A stretch of DNA of 64,000 bases, from assembly GCF_013426735.1 (NCBI RefSeq), contig NZ_AP023273.1:620001-684000 (forward strand), written 5' to 3'. Positions 1 through 8,270 of this stretch are shown here, one piece after another; position 1 is the first letter of the stretch; the number at the start of each line of letters is the position of its first letter. The stretch is from Agrobacterium vitis. GTDB lineage: Bacteria > Pseudomonadota > Alphaproteobacteria > Rhizobiales > Rhizobiaceae. The notes under the pieces are model-generated. The model ran no database searches, was not told the DNA's origin, and saw nothing but the letters and a program-made list of their open reading frames with translations. A program made the translations under genes and the position numbers.

Positions 1-52
1 GCTTGATGAGCTGACGCCGTCCAATTTCAGTGTTGAATTCGTCGTCCGACAT
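1..52 (-). CDS. Start of an unknown gene, cut by the window edge
   Basis: Only the first 17 codons are inside the window, reading MSDDEFNTEIGRRQLIK. An ATG at 50-52 (reverse strand) follows a good ribosome-binding site (GGAGAAG, about 4 bases upstream), which supports a real start. The GRRQLIK stretch resembles a twin-arginine (Tat) export motif, so the product may be an exported cofactor-containing or binding protein, but too little is visible to name it. It is divergent from metY, with which it shares the upstream region. Confidence 0.45.
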   Translation of the reverse strand, partial: MSDDEFNTEIGRRQLIK

Positions 53-395
53 GTCGTCTTCTCCGGTTGTCTAGTTTTTCTATAGAGTAAGATTATTTGC
101 TGTTTGGCCGAGAAAGGATTTTGCGTCTTGATAAACCAAGTGGGAAAAACAGACCCAATCAGCACCGAAATGGCGCAGCGATCATCCCAGCCAGCTTTTC
201 GCTCAGACGTTAAGAGGCAGCAGACGACCGGCTCTTCCCTCAGGCGCAATTTCTAAGCGGTGTCGAAAGAAGGGAAGAATATTTCTCTACTTAATCGATG
301 GATTATTCCATCATGCAACCGTCACAGAGGCCAAAGGCATAGCAAAAATCCAGGGCGGTGACTGGCGGAAATTCAACACAGGACGGGAGTTACAG
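53..395. promoter_or_regulatory. Divergent leader region upstream of metY
   Basis: This 343-base gap separates the truncated leftward gene from metY and must hold both promoters. Two structures are visible on the metY side: an inverted repeat TCTTCCCT (233-240) / AGGGAAGA (271-278), and a small perfect hairpin GATGGA-TTAT-TCCATC (297-312). A GGGAG ribosome-binding site lies just before the metY ATG. Methionine genes of alphaproteobacteria are often under SAM riboswitches, but I could not fit this leader to a SAM-I or SAM-II consensus by eye. The structures are seen; their function is not shown. Confidence 0.4.
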
Positions 396-1718
396 ATGAG
401 CAGCAAACCATTGCATCCAGAAACGCTGGCCCTTCATGCCGGCTGGCGCGCCGACCCGACGACGGGGGCTGTCGCCGTTCCGATCTATCAGACCACGTCT
501 TTTCAGTTCCGAGATACGGAGCATGCGGCCAATCTGTTTGCCCTGAAAGAGCTGGGTAATATCTATAGCCGCATCGGCAACCCAACGGTGGATGTGCTTG
601 AGCAGCGCATTGCAGCAATCGAAGGCGGCGTTGCGGCATTGGCGCTTGCCTCCGGTCAGGCGGCGTCTGCCTTTGCGATCCAGAACCTTGCCAAAGTCGG
701 CGACAATATCGTCAGCTCCACCGATCTCTATGGCGGCACATGGAACCTGTTTGCCAACACGCTGAAAGATCAGGGCATTGAGGTTCGTTTTGTTGATCCG
801 ACAGACCCGGAAAACTTCCGCCGCGCCACAGATGAGCGCACCCGCGCCTATTATGCAGAGACCCTGCCCAACCCGAAACTGACCGTTTTCCCGATTGCCG
901 AAGTGGCAAGCATTGGCCGCGAATTCGGCATTCCGCTGATTGTGGACAATACCGCAGCCCCCTTGCTGGCGCGGCCCTTTGATCATGGCGCTGCTGTGGT
1001 TGTTTATTCCTCCACCAAATATCTTGGCGGCCACGGCACGTCCATTGGCGGCTTGATCGTTGATGGCGGCAATTTCGACTGGGAAGCCCACAAAGAGCGC
1101 CAGCCAGCCTTGAACACACCAGACCCAAGCTACCACGGCGCCGTCTGGACGGAAGCCACCAAGCCGCTTGGTCCTATTGCCTATATCATCAAGGCGCGTG
1201 TGACCCTGCTGCGTGATCTTGGGGCTGCACTCTCACCCTTCAACGCCTTCCAGCTGTTGCAAGGCATTGAAACCCTGCCGCTTCGCATTGAGCGCCACGT
1301 TAAAAACGCCGCAGCCGTTGCAGACTATCTGGCCAAGCGGCCAGAAATTGCCAAGGTGATCTATCCATCCCAGCAGAGCGGCGTATGGCGTGAGCGGGCC
1401 GATAAGTATCTCAAGGGTGGTTACGGCGGTCTTGTCGGCTTTGAGCTGAAAGACGGGCTGGACGCTGGACGCCAGTTCATCGACGGGCTCGAATTGCTCT
1501 ATCACGTTGCCAATATTGGTGATGCCCGCAGCCTCGCCATTCATCCGGCCTCGACCACCCACTCCCAGCTGACCGCCGAAGAACAGGCCGCAAGTGGCGT
1601 TTCGCCGGGCTATGTGCGCCTTTCCATCGGCATTGAGCATATCGATGACATCATCGCCGATATCCAACGTGGTCTCAATGCGGCATCTTCTGGCGTGCAG
1701 AACAGCAAGGCAGCCTGA
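396..1718 (+). CDS. metY: O-acetylhomoserine sulfhydrylase (aminocarboxypropyltransferase)
   Basis: A 440-residue cytosolic PLP enzyme of the Cys/Met metabolism family. It joins O-acetylhomoserine with sulfide (giving homocysteine) or methanethiol (giving methionine). The family pattern is clear: LALHAGWRAD at the N-terminus, the SRIGNPT motif, and the PLP-binding lysine in YSSTKYLGGHG at about residue 208. Length is typical of MetY. The ATG at 396 follows a GGGAG site. It stands alone on the plus strand and ends in a strong terminator. Its position next to an importer and a set of flavin-dependent C-S-bond-type oxygenases suggests capture of sulfide or thiol released from an organic sulfur source; that link is inference. 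Confidence 0.93.
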   Translation: MSSKPLHPETLALHAGWRADPTTGAVAVPIYQTTSFQFRDTEHAANLFALKELGNIYSRIGNPTVDVLEQRIAAIEGGVAALALASGQAASAFAIQNLAKVGDNIVSSTDLYGGTWNLFANTLKDQGIEVRFVDPTDPENFRRATDERTRAYYAETLPNPKLTVFPIAEVASIGREFGIPLIVDNTAAPLLARPFDHGAAVVVYSSTKYLGGHGTSIGGLIVDGGNFDWEAHKERQPALNTPDPSYHGAVWTEATKPLGPIAYIIKARVTLLRDLGAALSPFNAFQLLQGIETLPLRIERHVKNAAAVADYLAKRPEIAKVIYPSQQSGVWRERADKYLKGGYGGLVGFELKDGLDAGRQFIDGLELLYHVANIGDARSLAIHPASTTHSQLTAEEQAASGVSPGYVRLSIGIEHIDDIIADIQRGLNAASSGVQNSKAA

Positions 1719-1728
1719 TCAAACATGG

Positions 1729-1761
1729 AAAACGGAAGCACCGCGAGGTGCTTCCGTTTTT
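1729..1761. terminator. Bidirectional rho-independent terminator
   Basis: A perfect 14-bp stem (AAAACGGAAGCACC, 1729-1742, with GGTGCTTCCGTTTT, 1747-1760) closes on a GCGA tetraloop. It ends in a T tract on the plus strand and in TTTT on the minus strand. It lies between the convergent metY stop and the binding-protein stop at 1794, so it can terminate both. Confidence 0.9.
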
Positions 1762-1793
1762 GTCTGCGCAGAGCCTGCTTGGGAGGGAGGTGC

Positions 1794-2840
1794 TCAAAAA
1801 GCAGCAGACGGAATCCAGCTTGCCGTGACAGCAGAGCTTGTCGAGAAGCTTGGAATTTTCTTGGCCAAGTCTTCGATGCTCTTGACGTTGGCATCCCGCA
1901 ATTGCTTTTGCGTCACCAGAACCGGATCGACAATAATCTGATGCGGCACCGTTTCGCCGGCAATCTGCAAGGCGGCAGCGCGAATGGACACGGCACCCAC
2001 CACAGCTGGATTGGTGGCAGCGGTTGCAACCCACGGGCTGCCATCCTCAACAATTTCCTGAATGTCAGCGGTGGAAATATCCGCCGAATAGATTTTCAAC
2101 TTGGCGCTGATGCCCAGATCGGCGGCAGCGAGTTTGACGCCACGGGCGAACTCATCATAAGGCGCAAACACCACGGAAATATCCGGGTTGGCCCGGAAAA
2201 CCGCTTTGGCCTGATCGGCGGTGGAGGTGGCCGTGATGTCGCTGACCGTGCCGAAACGTGCTTTTTCAACAATGCCGCTGTTGGCAGCTTTCACCTTGTC
2301 CCAGATTTCATTGCGGCGATCCAAGGGTGCAAAACCAGCGACATAGGCATATCCAGCATTGAAACTTTTGCCATTGTCCTTGATCGCCTGATCCAGCGTC
2401 AGTTCGGCCAGTTTGTGGTCGGATTGTTCCACCTGCGGGATTTTCGGATTGTTCAGGTTCACATCGAAAGCCACGACCTTTATGCCCTTGTCGAGCGCCT
2501 GCTGGACGACATCGCTGAGCGATTCCGGCAGGCCGTGGTCAATGACAATGCCTTTCACGCCGAGATTAATGGCCTGTAAAATCTGTTCGCGCTGCTCGGT
2601 AGCATCCTGACGACCGGGGAAAATCCGCAGATCAACCCCCAGCGCCTTGGCCTGCGCCTGTGCGCCCGCCTGATAGGCCTGAAAGAAATCGCCAGCGGAA
2701 ATATAACTAATCAGCGCCAGCTTGACGCCGCCTTGGTCAAACGGCGCAGGTGCGCCAGCAATGCCAGCCGCAACAGCCGAGTGCGTTAAAACCAAAGGTG
2801 AAAGAGCGGTGAATGCCAGAAGGCGCAGGATCGATGTCAT
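1794..2840 (-). CDS. RbsB-type sugar-like ABC substrate-binding protein (paralog 1)
   Basis: A 348-residue periplasmic binding protein of the ribose/autoinducer-2 (Peripla_BP_4) family. The ATG at 2840 is chosen because it begins a signal peptide (basic start, hydrophobic stretch, AVAA cleavage area near residue 24); the upstream in-frame ATG at 2897 would add an unlikely leader. It is clearly a paralog of the binding protein at 5768-6811: both begin their mature parts with AGIAGAPAPFD and share YVAGFAPLDRR, ANPDIS and ISTADIQ. It is divergent from the ATPase-permease operon, which it probably also serves. The ligand is unknown. Confidence 0.88.
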   Translation of the reverse strand: MTSILRLLAFTALSPLVLTHSAVAAGIAGAPAPFDQGGVKLALISYISAGDFFQAYQAGAQAQAKALGVDLRIFPGRQDATEQREQILQAINLGVKGIVIDHGLPESLSDVVQQALDKGIKVVAFDVNLNNPKIPQVEQSDHKLAELTLDQAIKDNGKSFNAGYAYVAGFAPLDRRNEIWDKVKAANSGIVEKARFGTVSDITATSTADQAKAVFRANPDISVVFAPYDEFARGVKLAAADLGISAKLKIYSADISTADIQEIVEDGSPWVATAATNPAVVGAVSIRAAALQIAGETVPHQIIVDPVLVTQKQLRDANVKSIEDLAKKIPSFSTSSAVTASWIPSAAF

Positions 2841-3208
2841 CGGGTTCCCCATGTTGAACAAAGGCCACCAATCGGGCCACATGGGGATTATTATCAATAA
2901 AATCTACCGTTTATAGATTTTTAAAACGTGAAATTCCGGTCAAGAATAGATTTCTTTGCCCTTTGTGCCGCATTCTTCGGTTATTTTATCCGCGGAGTTT
3001 GCGATGACGGCTGCTCCAGCAATTGTTGATAAATGCCAGTTCTGATCGCGCTATGCGACAGTATAATGATCGGCACACCACAGCAGGCATCGTTCGGCCC
3101 ACCTGTTATGCAAATTTATTCTATATATTAAATGATGTTTGAAACTGCCATTCTTGCTGGCGGTCACCAAGGGTTTATCACCTGATCAACACAATTGGTG
3201 AGCCCACA
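2841..3208. promoter_or_regulatory. Divergent promoter region with an AAATCTA inverted repeat
   Basis: This 368-base AT-rich region separates binding protein 1 (leftward) from the importer operon (rightward). An inverted repeat AAATCTA (2900-2906), 7-base spacer, TAGATTT (2914-2920) lies about 60 bases upstream of the leftward start. A related half-site AATAGATTT lies at 2945-2953. Such a site between divergent genes is a good candidate operator, but I cannot name the regulator. No ORF of substance is present. Confidence 0.4.
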
Positions 3209-4690
3209 ATGCCCCTTCTTGACGTCAAAGACATCTCCCGCTCCTTCGGCTCGACCAAGGCCTTGATCGACGCATCGCTGGTCATTGAGCCGGGCGAGAT
3301 TGTTGCACTGATGGGCGCAAACGGGGCCGGAAAATCTACGCTGGTAAAAATTCTCTCCGGTGTGCAATCGGCGGATTCCGGCAGTATTTTACTAAACGGT
3401 CAGCCTTTTGCCCCGCAAAGCCCGGCAGACGCCGGCAAATTTGGCGTGGTGACGGTTCACCAATCCACGGACGTGGTGGGCATTCCCGGCTTGAGCGTGG
3501 CCGATGCGCTGCTGCTCAATCACTATGTCGATGGTCGTCAGCCGTTTTTTCTTTCAACCAAAAGCGTGCGGCGTGAGGCAGCGCGCATTTTGAGTGATGC
3601 GGGTTTCAACCTGCCTCTCGATCGCGATTTTGCTGATCTGGGTGCTGCGGATCGGCAAATGGTGGCCATTGCACGCGCCCTTGCCAACAAGGCTGAATTG
3701 TTGATTTTGGATGAGCCAACCGCCAGCCTCTCAACGCAGGAAGCGGAACGCCTCTATGCCATTCTCCTGGGCTTGAAAGCGCGTGGCATCGCCATTCTCT
3801 ATATCTCGCATCGCACGGCCGATCTGGCCGCCCTTGCCGACCGCGTGGTTATTCTCCGAGGCGGGCGCAATGTCGGGTCGCTCCGTCGCCCGATTGATTT
3901 CGATGCGGCGCTTGAGACCATGATTGGCCGCGCATTGAACACGGCGCGCCCGGATCGACGCACAGAATTTGGCAAAACCGTGCTGGATCTGCGTGGCATT
4001 CGACTACTGAACAGCAGCAAACCCTTTGATCTCACCGTGCGCGAGGGTGAAGTGGTGGCCATAACAGGCGTGCTGGGCGCGGGCAAAAGCAGGCTGCTAT
4101 CAGCATTGTTTGGAGCGGGGCAATTTGCGGCAGGTAAAGCCGTTGTGGATGGCAAGCCCTATGCCCCCAAAAGCCCGGCAGAGGCTATTGCCGCCGGAGT
4201 CGCGCTTGTTGCGGAAGATCGCCACCGTTCGGCCCTGATGCCTGCCGATTGGCCGGGTGAAAGCGTGGCAGCCACCATCAGCCTGCCGCATCTCAAGCGC
4301 TGGTATCCTTCGGGTTTTCTGGCGTCGGATGCTGAACGGGTGAAGGCAAAGGCTGCCATTTCCCGGCTTGGCATCAAGGCGGCAGGACCAGATGCTTCCG
4401 TCTGGTCTCTGTCAGGCGGAAACCAGCAAAAGACGGTGATTGCCCGCTGGGAAGTGGAGCAAAGCCGCCTGCTATTGCTGGATGAGCCGTTTCAGGGCGT
4501 CGATGTCGGGGCCCGGCAAGATATTATCACCACCATTCGCAGCCACGCGGATCGCGCAACCCTGATTGCCACCTCGGATTTCGAGGAAGCACAGGAAGTA
4601 GCCGACCGTATTTTGCTGATTGATCAACATACTCTGATTGAGCTGACGCCTTCGGCTGCCTCAACCCATCACCACAAGGAAATCGCCTGA
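3209..4690 (+). CDS. Sugar-type ABC importer ATPase with two nucleotide-binding domains
   Basis: A 493-residue RbsA/MglA-family ATPase that powers import through the permease encoded next. Domain 1 has Walker A GANGAGKST (about 36-44) and Walker B LLILDEPTAS. Domain 2 has GVLGAGKS (about 287-294), the signature LSGGNQQK (about 400) and LLLLDEPFQGVDVG. The first signature is degenerate (LGAADRQMVAIARAL in place of the usual LS..QRQ form). The second Walker A ends in R rather than T. Asymmetric domains are normal in this family. Its stop overlaps the permease start (TGATG), indicating translational coupling. Confidence 0.92.
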   Translation: MPLLDVKDISRSFGSTKALIDASLVIEPGEIVALMGANGAGKSTLVKILSGVQSADSGSILLNGQPFAPQSPADAGKFGVVTVHQSTDVVGIPGLSVADALLLNHYVDGRQPFFLSTKSVRREAARILSDAGFNLPLDRDFADLGAADRQMVAIARALANKAELLILDEPTASLSTQEAERLYAILLGLKARGIAILYISHRTADLAALADRVVILRGGRNVGSLRRPIDFDAALETMIGRALNTARPDRRTEFGKTVLDLRGIRLLNSSKPFDLTVREGEVVAITGVLGAGKSRLLSALFGAGQFAAGKAVVDGKPYAPKSPAEAIAAGVALVAEDRHRSALMPADWPGESVAATISLPHLKRWYPSGFLASDAERVKAKAAISRLGIKAAGPDASVWSLSGGNQQKTVIARWEVEQSRLLLLDEPFQGVDVGARQDIITTIRSHADRATLIATSDFEEAQEVADRILLIDQHTLIELTPSAASTHHHKEIA

Positions 4691-5736
4691 TGACGACGGT
4701 GAATGACATTCCCAAAGAGACGCTGGCCCAAACGCATGATCGCCAAAGCGTGGCAAGTCTTGTGCGGGAAACCATCCGGCGCGGTGCGGTCTTCATTTTG
4801 CTGGCGGGATTGATTGTGATCTTCAGCCTTGCCCAGCCCGCCTTTATCAATATCAACAACCTGATGAGCATTTTGCAAGCGGTTGCCGTGGTGGCTATCA
4901 TTGGGGCAGGCGTGACCGTGACGCTGGCGATTGGCGGCTTTGATCTCTCCGTGGGTGCGGTGGCAGCCTCCAGCGTGATGGCATCCAGCTATGCGATGAT
5001 TGTGCTGGGGTTGAATGCCTATCAAACCGTGCCGCTGGTGCTGGCCTTTGGCGCGTTGATTGGCTTTGCGAATGCGTTTTTGATCGTCAAGCTCAAGGTG
5101 CCAGACCTTCTCGCCACGCTGGCGATGATGTTTCTTCTGTCCGGTCTGCAATTGATCCCGACCGCAGGGCGTTCCATTTCGGTCGGTCTCATTCTGCCCA
5201 ATGGAACGACTGCAACGGGCAAATATGATCCGCTGTTTCTGACCATCGGTCGCTCCAGCCTGTTTGGCCTGATCCCCTTCCCGGTCGTTCTGTTGGCCAT
5301 TGTGGCCCTGACGCTGTTTATCCTGACTGAGCGCACCCGTCTTGGTCGGCTGCTGTTTGCCACTGGCGGCAATGAGGTGGCAACACGTTTGGCCGGAGCC
5401 AATACGGCAAAGATCAAAACCTTCGCCTATGTGCTCTCCGGTACGCTGGCGGCCTTTGGCGGCATTATCGTGGCGGCGCGGGTTGGCAGGGGTGACGTCT
5501 CCTCCGGTGCCTCGCTGCTGATGGACTCGGTTGCAGCCTCACTCATCGGCTTTGCCGTGCTGGGCCTGCGCCGTCCCAACGTGCTGGGCACCATCATTGG
5601 TGCGGTGTTTGTTGGCATTTTGCTCAATGGCCTGACCATGCTCAACGCGCCCTATTACACCCAGGATTTCGTCAAGGGTTTCGTGCTGGTTGGCGCCCTT
5701 GCCCTCACCTATGGCGTCAGCCGCGCCCGCACATAA
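4690..5736 (+). CDS. RbsC-type ABC importer permease
   Basis: A 348-residue inner-membrane permease of the BPD_transp_2 family. Hydrophobic segments run along the whole protein. Family motifs are visible: GAGVTVTLAIGGFDLSVGAVAA near residue 80 and the Gly/Ala-rich loop after TERTRLGRLLFATGGNEVATRLAGAN near 215-240, which contacts the ATPase. It overlaps the ATPase stop by one base and is followed 31 bases later by binding protein 2, so the three form one operon. The substrate is not evident from sequence. Confidence 0.92.
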   Translation: MTTVNDIPKETLAQTHDRQSVASLVRETIRRGAVFILLAGLIVIFSLAQPAFININNLMSILQAVAVVAIIGAGVTVTLAIGGFDLSVGAVAASSVMASSYAMIVLGLNAYQTVPLVLAFGALIGFANAFLIVKLKVPDLLATLAMMFLLSGLQLIPTAGRSISVGLILPNGTTATGKYDPLFLTIGRSSLFGLIPFPVVLLAIVALTLFILTERTRLGRLLFATGGNEVATRLAGANTAKIKTFAYVLSGTLAAFGGIIVAARVGRGDVSSGASLLMDSVAASLIGFAVLGLRRPNVLGTIIGAVFVGILLNGLTMLNAPYYTQDFVKGFVLVGALALTYGVSRART

Positions 5737-5767
5737 ACATCGACCTTCTCATCTGAATGGAACCAAC

Positions 5768-6811
5768 ATGATCAAGTCTCTTCGCACCCTTGGCGCAGTT
5801 CTTCTGGCCGGATCGATTTTTGCCACCACGGCCTCAGCCGCTGGCATTGCGGGTGCGCCCGCCCCGTTTGATAAGAAAACGGTCAACATCGCCGTTGTCA
5901 GCTATCTCGGCGGCGGTGATTGGCTGCAAGCCTTTGAGGCAGGCGTCAAGCGGCAGGCCGATGCACTGGGCATTAACCTCACGGTTTCGCAGGCCCGCAA
6001 TGACAATGATGCAGAACGCGCGCTGATTGAGCAGGCCATCAACCTGAAGGTCGATGGTATCATCATCAACAATGGCCGCCCGGAAGTGTTGCAGGACGTG
6101 GCCCAAAAGGCGCTGGATGCAGGCATCAAGGTGGTGGCCTATGATGTGAACCTCGACAATCCCAACATTCCGCAAATTGAGCAGAGCGATGCCGATATGG
6201 CCAAGCTGGTGCTGGATCAGGCGGTGAAGGACAAGGGCGATGGCTTCAACGGTGGTGCAATCTATGTCGCCGGGTTTGCGCCGCTGGATCGCCGCTATGC
6301 GGTGTGGAAAGACTATGTGGCCAAGCATAATCTGAAGGAAAAGGCCGTCTGGGGCGTGGTCAATGACACGGTTCCGGCCACCGTTGCCGACCAGACCAAG
6401 GCTGTGCTGCGCGCCAACCCAGACATTTCGGTGATTTTTACCCCATGGGATGAATTCGCCAAAGACGCAAAGCTGGCAATTGACGAGCTTGGCCTATCCA
6501 GCAAGGTCAAAATCTATGGTGTCGATATTTCCACTGCCGATATTCAGTTGATGATTGAGCCAGACAGCGCCTGGGTGGCAACCGCTGCCACCAATGCTGC
6601 CGTGGTTGGTGAGGTTTCGGTGCGGGCCGTTTCGCTTGGCATTGCAGGGCAAAACCCCGGCCATTCGGTGTTGCTCAAGCCCACGCTGATCACCCGCGAT
6701 GATCTGGTGAACAACAAGATCGGGTCGATTGAGGAATTGCAGCAGAAATTCCCGGCGTTTTTGAAGAGCGATGCCGCGACGGCTGCGTGGATTCCATCAA
6801 CCGTCAAGTAA
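5768..6811 (+). CDS. RbsB-type sugar-like ABC substrate-binding protein (paralog 2)
   Basis: A 347-residue periplasmic binding protein. The ATG at 5768 begins a signal peptide (MIKSLRTLGAVLLAG, with cleavage near TASAAG). In-frame codons further upstream overlap the permease and are not needed. The mature protein matches the divergently encoded paralog at 1794-2840 over its full length, including the conserved YDVNL.NP.IPQ.EQSD block. Two binding proteins for one ATPase-permease pair suggests either two related ligands or different affinities. The next gene starts 31 bases downstream. Confidence 0.9.
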   Translation: MIKSLRTLGAVLLAGSIFATTASAAGIAGAPAPFDKKTVNIAVVSYLGGGDWLQAFEAGVKRQADALGINLTVSQARNDNDAERALIEQAINLKVDGIIINNGRPEVLQDVAQKALDAGIKVVAYDVNLDNPNIPQIEQSDADMAKLVLDQAVKDKGDGFNGGAIYVAGFAPLDRRYAVWKDYVAKHNLKEKAVWGVVNDTVPATVADQTKAVLRANPDISVIFTPWDEFAKDAKLAIDELGLSSKVKIYGVDISTADIQLMIEPDSAWVATAATNAAVVGEVSVRAVSLGIAGQNPGHSVLLKPTLITRDDLVNNKIGSIEELQQKFPAFLKSDAATAAWIPSTVK

Positions 6812-6842
6812 TGCCGCAAGCCGACTGAAAGAGAGAAGCCCA

Positions 6843-8096
6843 ATGACCACCATAGACCTGCCAAAGCCAGACTTTGCCCGCAATATGAAACTGATCGGCC
6901 ATAACGATATTGGCGGACGCGGCGATGGGCTACAATTGATGGTGCATCATGGCCATGCCTATGTGGCGCATCCTTGGTCGCAGGGCTTCTCCATCATCGA
7001 TGTGCGTGATCCGAAACATCCGAAAACCGTGAACTATGTGCAGGCCCCCGCCAACACATGGAACATCCATCTGCAAACCCACGGCGATCTGCTGTTGGTG
7101 ATCAATGCGCTGGATTTGTTTGCCGACGTGGAGAGTTTTACCGATGAAAAGGCCTATTACACCCAATCGGTCGGTGAAACGGTCGCTGCCAGCAAGCGCG
7201 AACGGGCGTGGACGGCGGGCATGACCGTCTATGACATTTCCGCGCCAGCCGCCCCGCGCAAAATCGGCCAATTGGACGTGGATGGCGTGGGCTTTCATCG
7301 GCTCTGGTATGTTGGTGGGCGTTATGCCTATGCATCGGCGCTGCTGGATGGTTTTTCCGATTATATATTCGTCACCATCGACATGGCCGACCCCACCAAG
7401 CCAGAACTGGTTGGCCGCTGGTGGCTGCCGGGCATGAACACGGCAGCAGGCGAAAGCCGCACATGGGCAGATGGCAAGCGTTATGCCCTTCACCACGCGC
7501 TGGTGCATGGCGACACCGCCTATGCCTGCTGGCGCGATGGTGGACTGACACTTCTCGACATCAAGGACCATGTAGCCCCCAAATTGATCAAGCACCACAA
7601 TTGGTCCCCACCCTATGGCGGCGGCACGCATTCGCCTTTGCCACTACCGGGGCGTGATCTGCTGGTGGTGGCCGATGAAGCGGTGTTGGATAATGAAGAA
7701 GATGGCCGTAAGCACACATGGGTGTTTGATATCCGCGTGCCGGAAAATCCGATCAGCATTTCCACCTTTCCGATTCCGAATGAGATCGATTACACCCAGA
7801 AAGGCGGCCATTTTGGCCCGCATAACCTGCATGAAAACCGGCCCGGCTCGTTTGTGTCAGACACGCTGATTTTCGCCACCTGGCAAAATGCGGGGATTCG
7901 CGCTTTTGATATTTCCGATCCATACCATCCGGTGGAAACCGGCGCTCTGGTGCCTGCCGCCCCAACCACGATGACCGACCGCAGACCCGGTCGCCCCAAG
8001 GTTATCCAGTCGGCCGATGTGTTTGTGGATGCCAATGGCCTGATTTACGCCACCGATTACAATGCGGGGCTGGAGATTATTGAATATAGTGGGTGA
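6843..8096 (+). CDS. LVIVD-repeat protein, possible beta-propeller enzyme or binding factor
   Basis: A 417-residue protein of the LVIVD-repeat type: repeated blade-like units of the form ..SIIDVRDP..PK.., MTVYDISAPAAPRKIGQLDV, TIDMADPTKPELVGRWW, LTLLDIKDH..PKLI, RAFDISDPYHPVETG. These predict a beta-propeller. There is no signal peptide at the chosen ATG (6843, preceded by GAGAGAAGCCCA), so it is predicted to be cytosolic. It is the last gene of the importer operon and therefore probably acts on, or senses, the imported compound. The biochemical role of such proteins is not established; no function is assigned. Confidence 0.8.
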   Translation: MTTIDLPKPDFARNMKLIGHNDIGGRGDGLQLMVHHGHAYVAHPWSQGFSIIDVRDPKHPKTVNYVQAPANTWNIHLQTHGDLLLVINALDLFADVESFTDEKAYYTQSVGETVAASKRERAWTAGMTVYDISAPAAPRKIGQLDVDGVGFHRLWYVGGRYAYASALLDGFSDYIFVTIDMADPTKPELVGRWWLPGMNTAAGESRTWADGKRYALHHALVHGDTAYACWRDGGLTLLDIKDHVAPKLIKHHNWSPPYGGGTHSPLPLPGRDLLVVADEAVLDNEEDGRKHTWVFDIRVPENPISISTFPIPNEIDYTQKGGHFGPHNLHENRPGSFVSDTLIFATWQNAGIRAFDISDPYHPVETGALVPAAPTTMTDRRPGRPKVIQSADVFVDANGLIYATDYNAGLEIIEYSG

Positions 8097-8139
8097 CAAA
8101 ATGTGCGGATTGATGACGCCCCAATCCATCCTCGACGTC

Positions 8140-8237
8140 ATGCTCGGCCCTGTGCCGAGCATCTGCCACATTCAATTTAGCAATCAAGATCAGTGACATA
8201 ATCGCAGGAAGCAGACCCTCGGGACAGGCCCGAGGGT
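8140..8237. repeat. Pair of palindromic repeats between convergent operons
   Basis: Two perfect 9-bp hairpins lie 52 bases apart: ATGCTCGGC / GCCGAGCAT (8140-8162, 5-base loop) and ACCCTCGGG / CCCGAGGGT (8215-8237, 5-base loop). The sequence style (GTCATGCTCGG...CCGAGCATCTGC) is like dispersed intergenic palindromes of alphaproteobacteria. They sit between two convergent operons and may also act as bidirectional termination or RNA-end-protecting structures. There is no T tract. Confidence 0.65.
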
Positions 8238-8270
8238 GACGTTGAGTATGACGACTGGTCCGATCTGCCC

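Noticed and set aside
181..395. SAM riboswitch before metY
   Set aside because: An AGCAAAAAT stretch near 350 recalls the 3' part of SAM-II, but the required stem and pseudoknot partners could not be placed.
390..1136. Long minus-strand frame opposite metY
   Set aside because: It is the mirror of a clear metY gene; the high-GC codon pattern keeps the opposite frame open. No protein family is visible.
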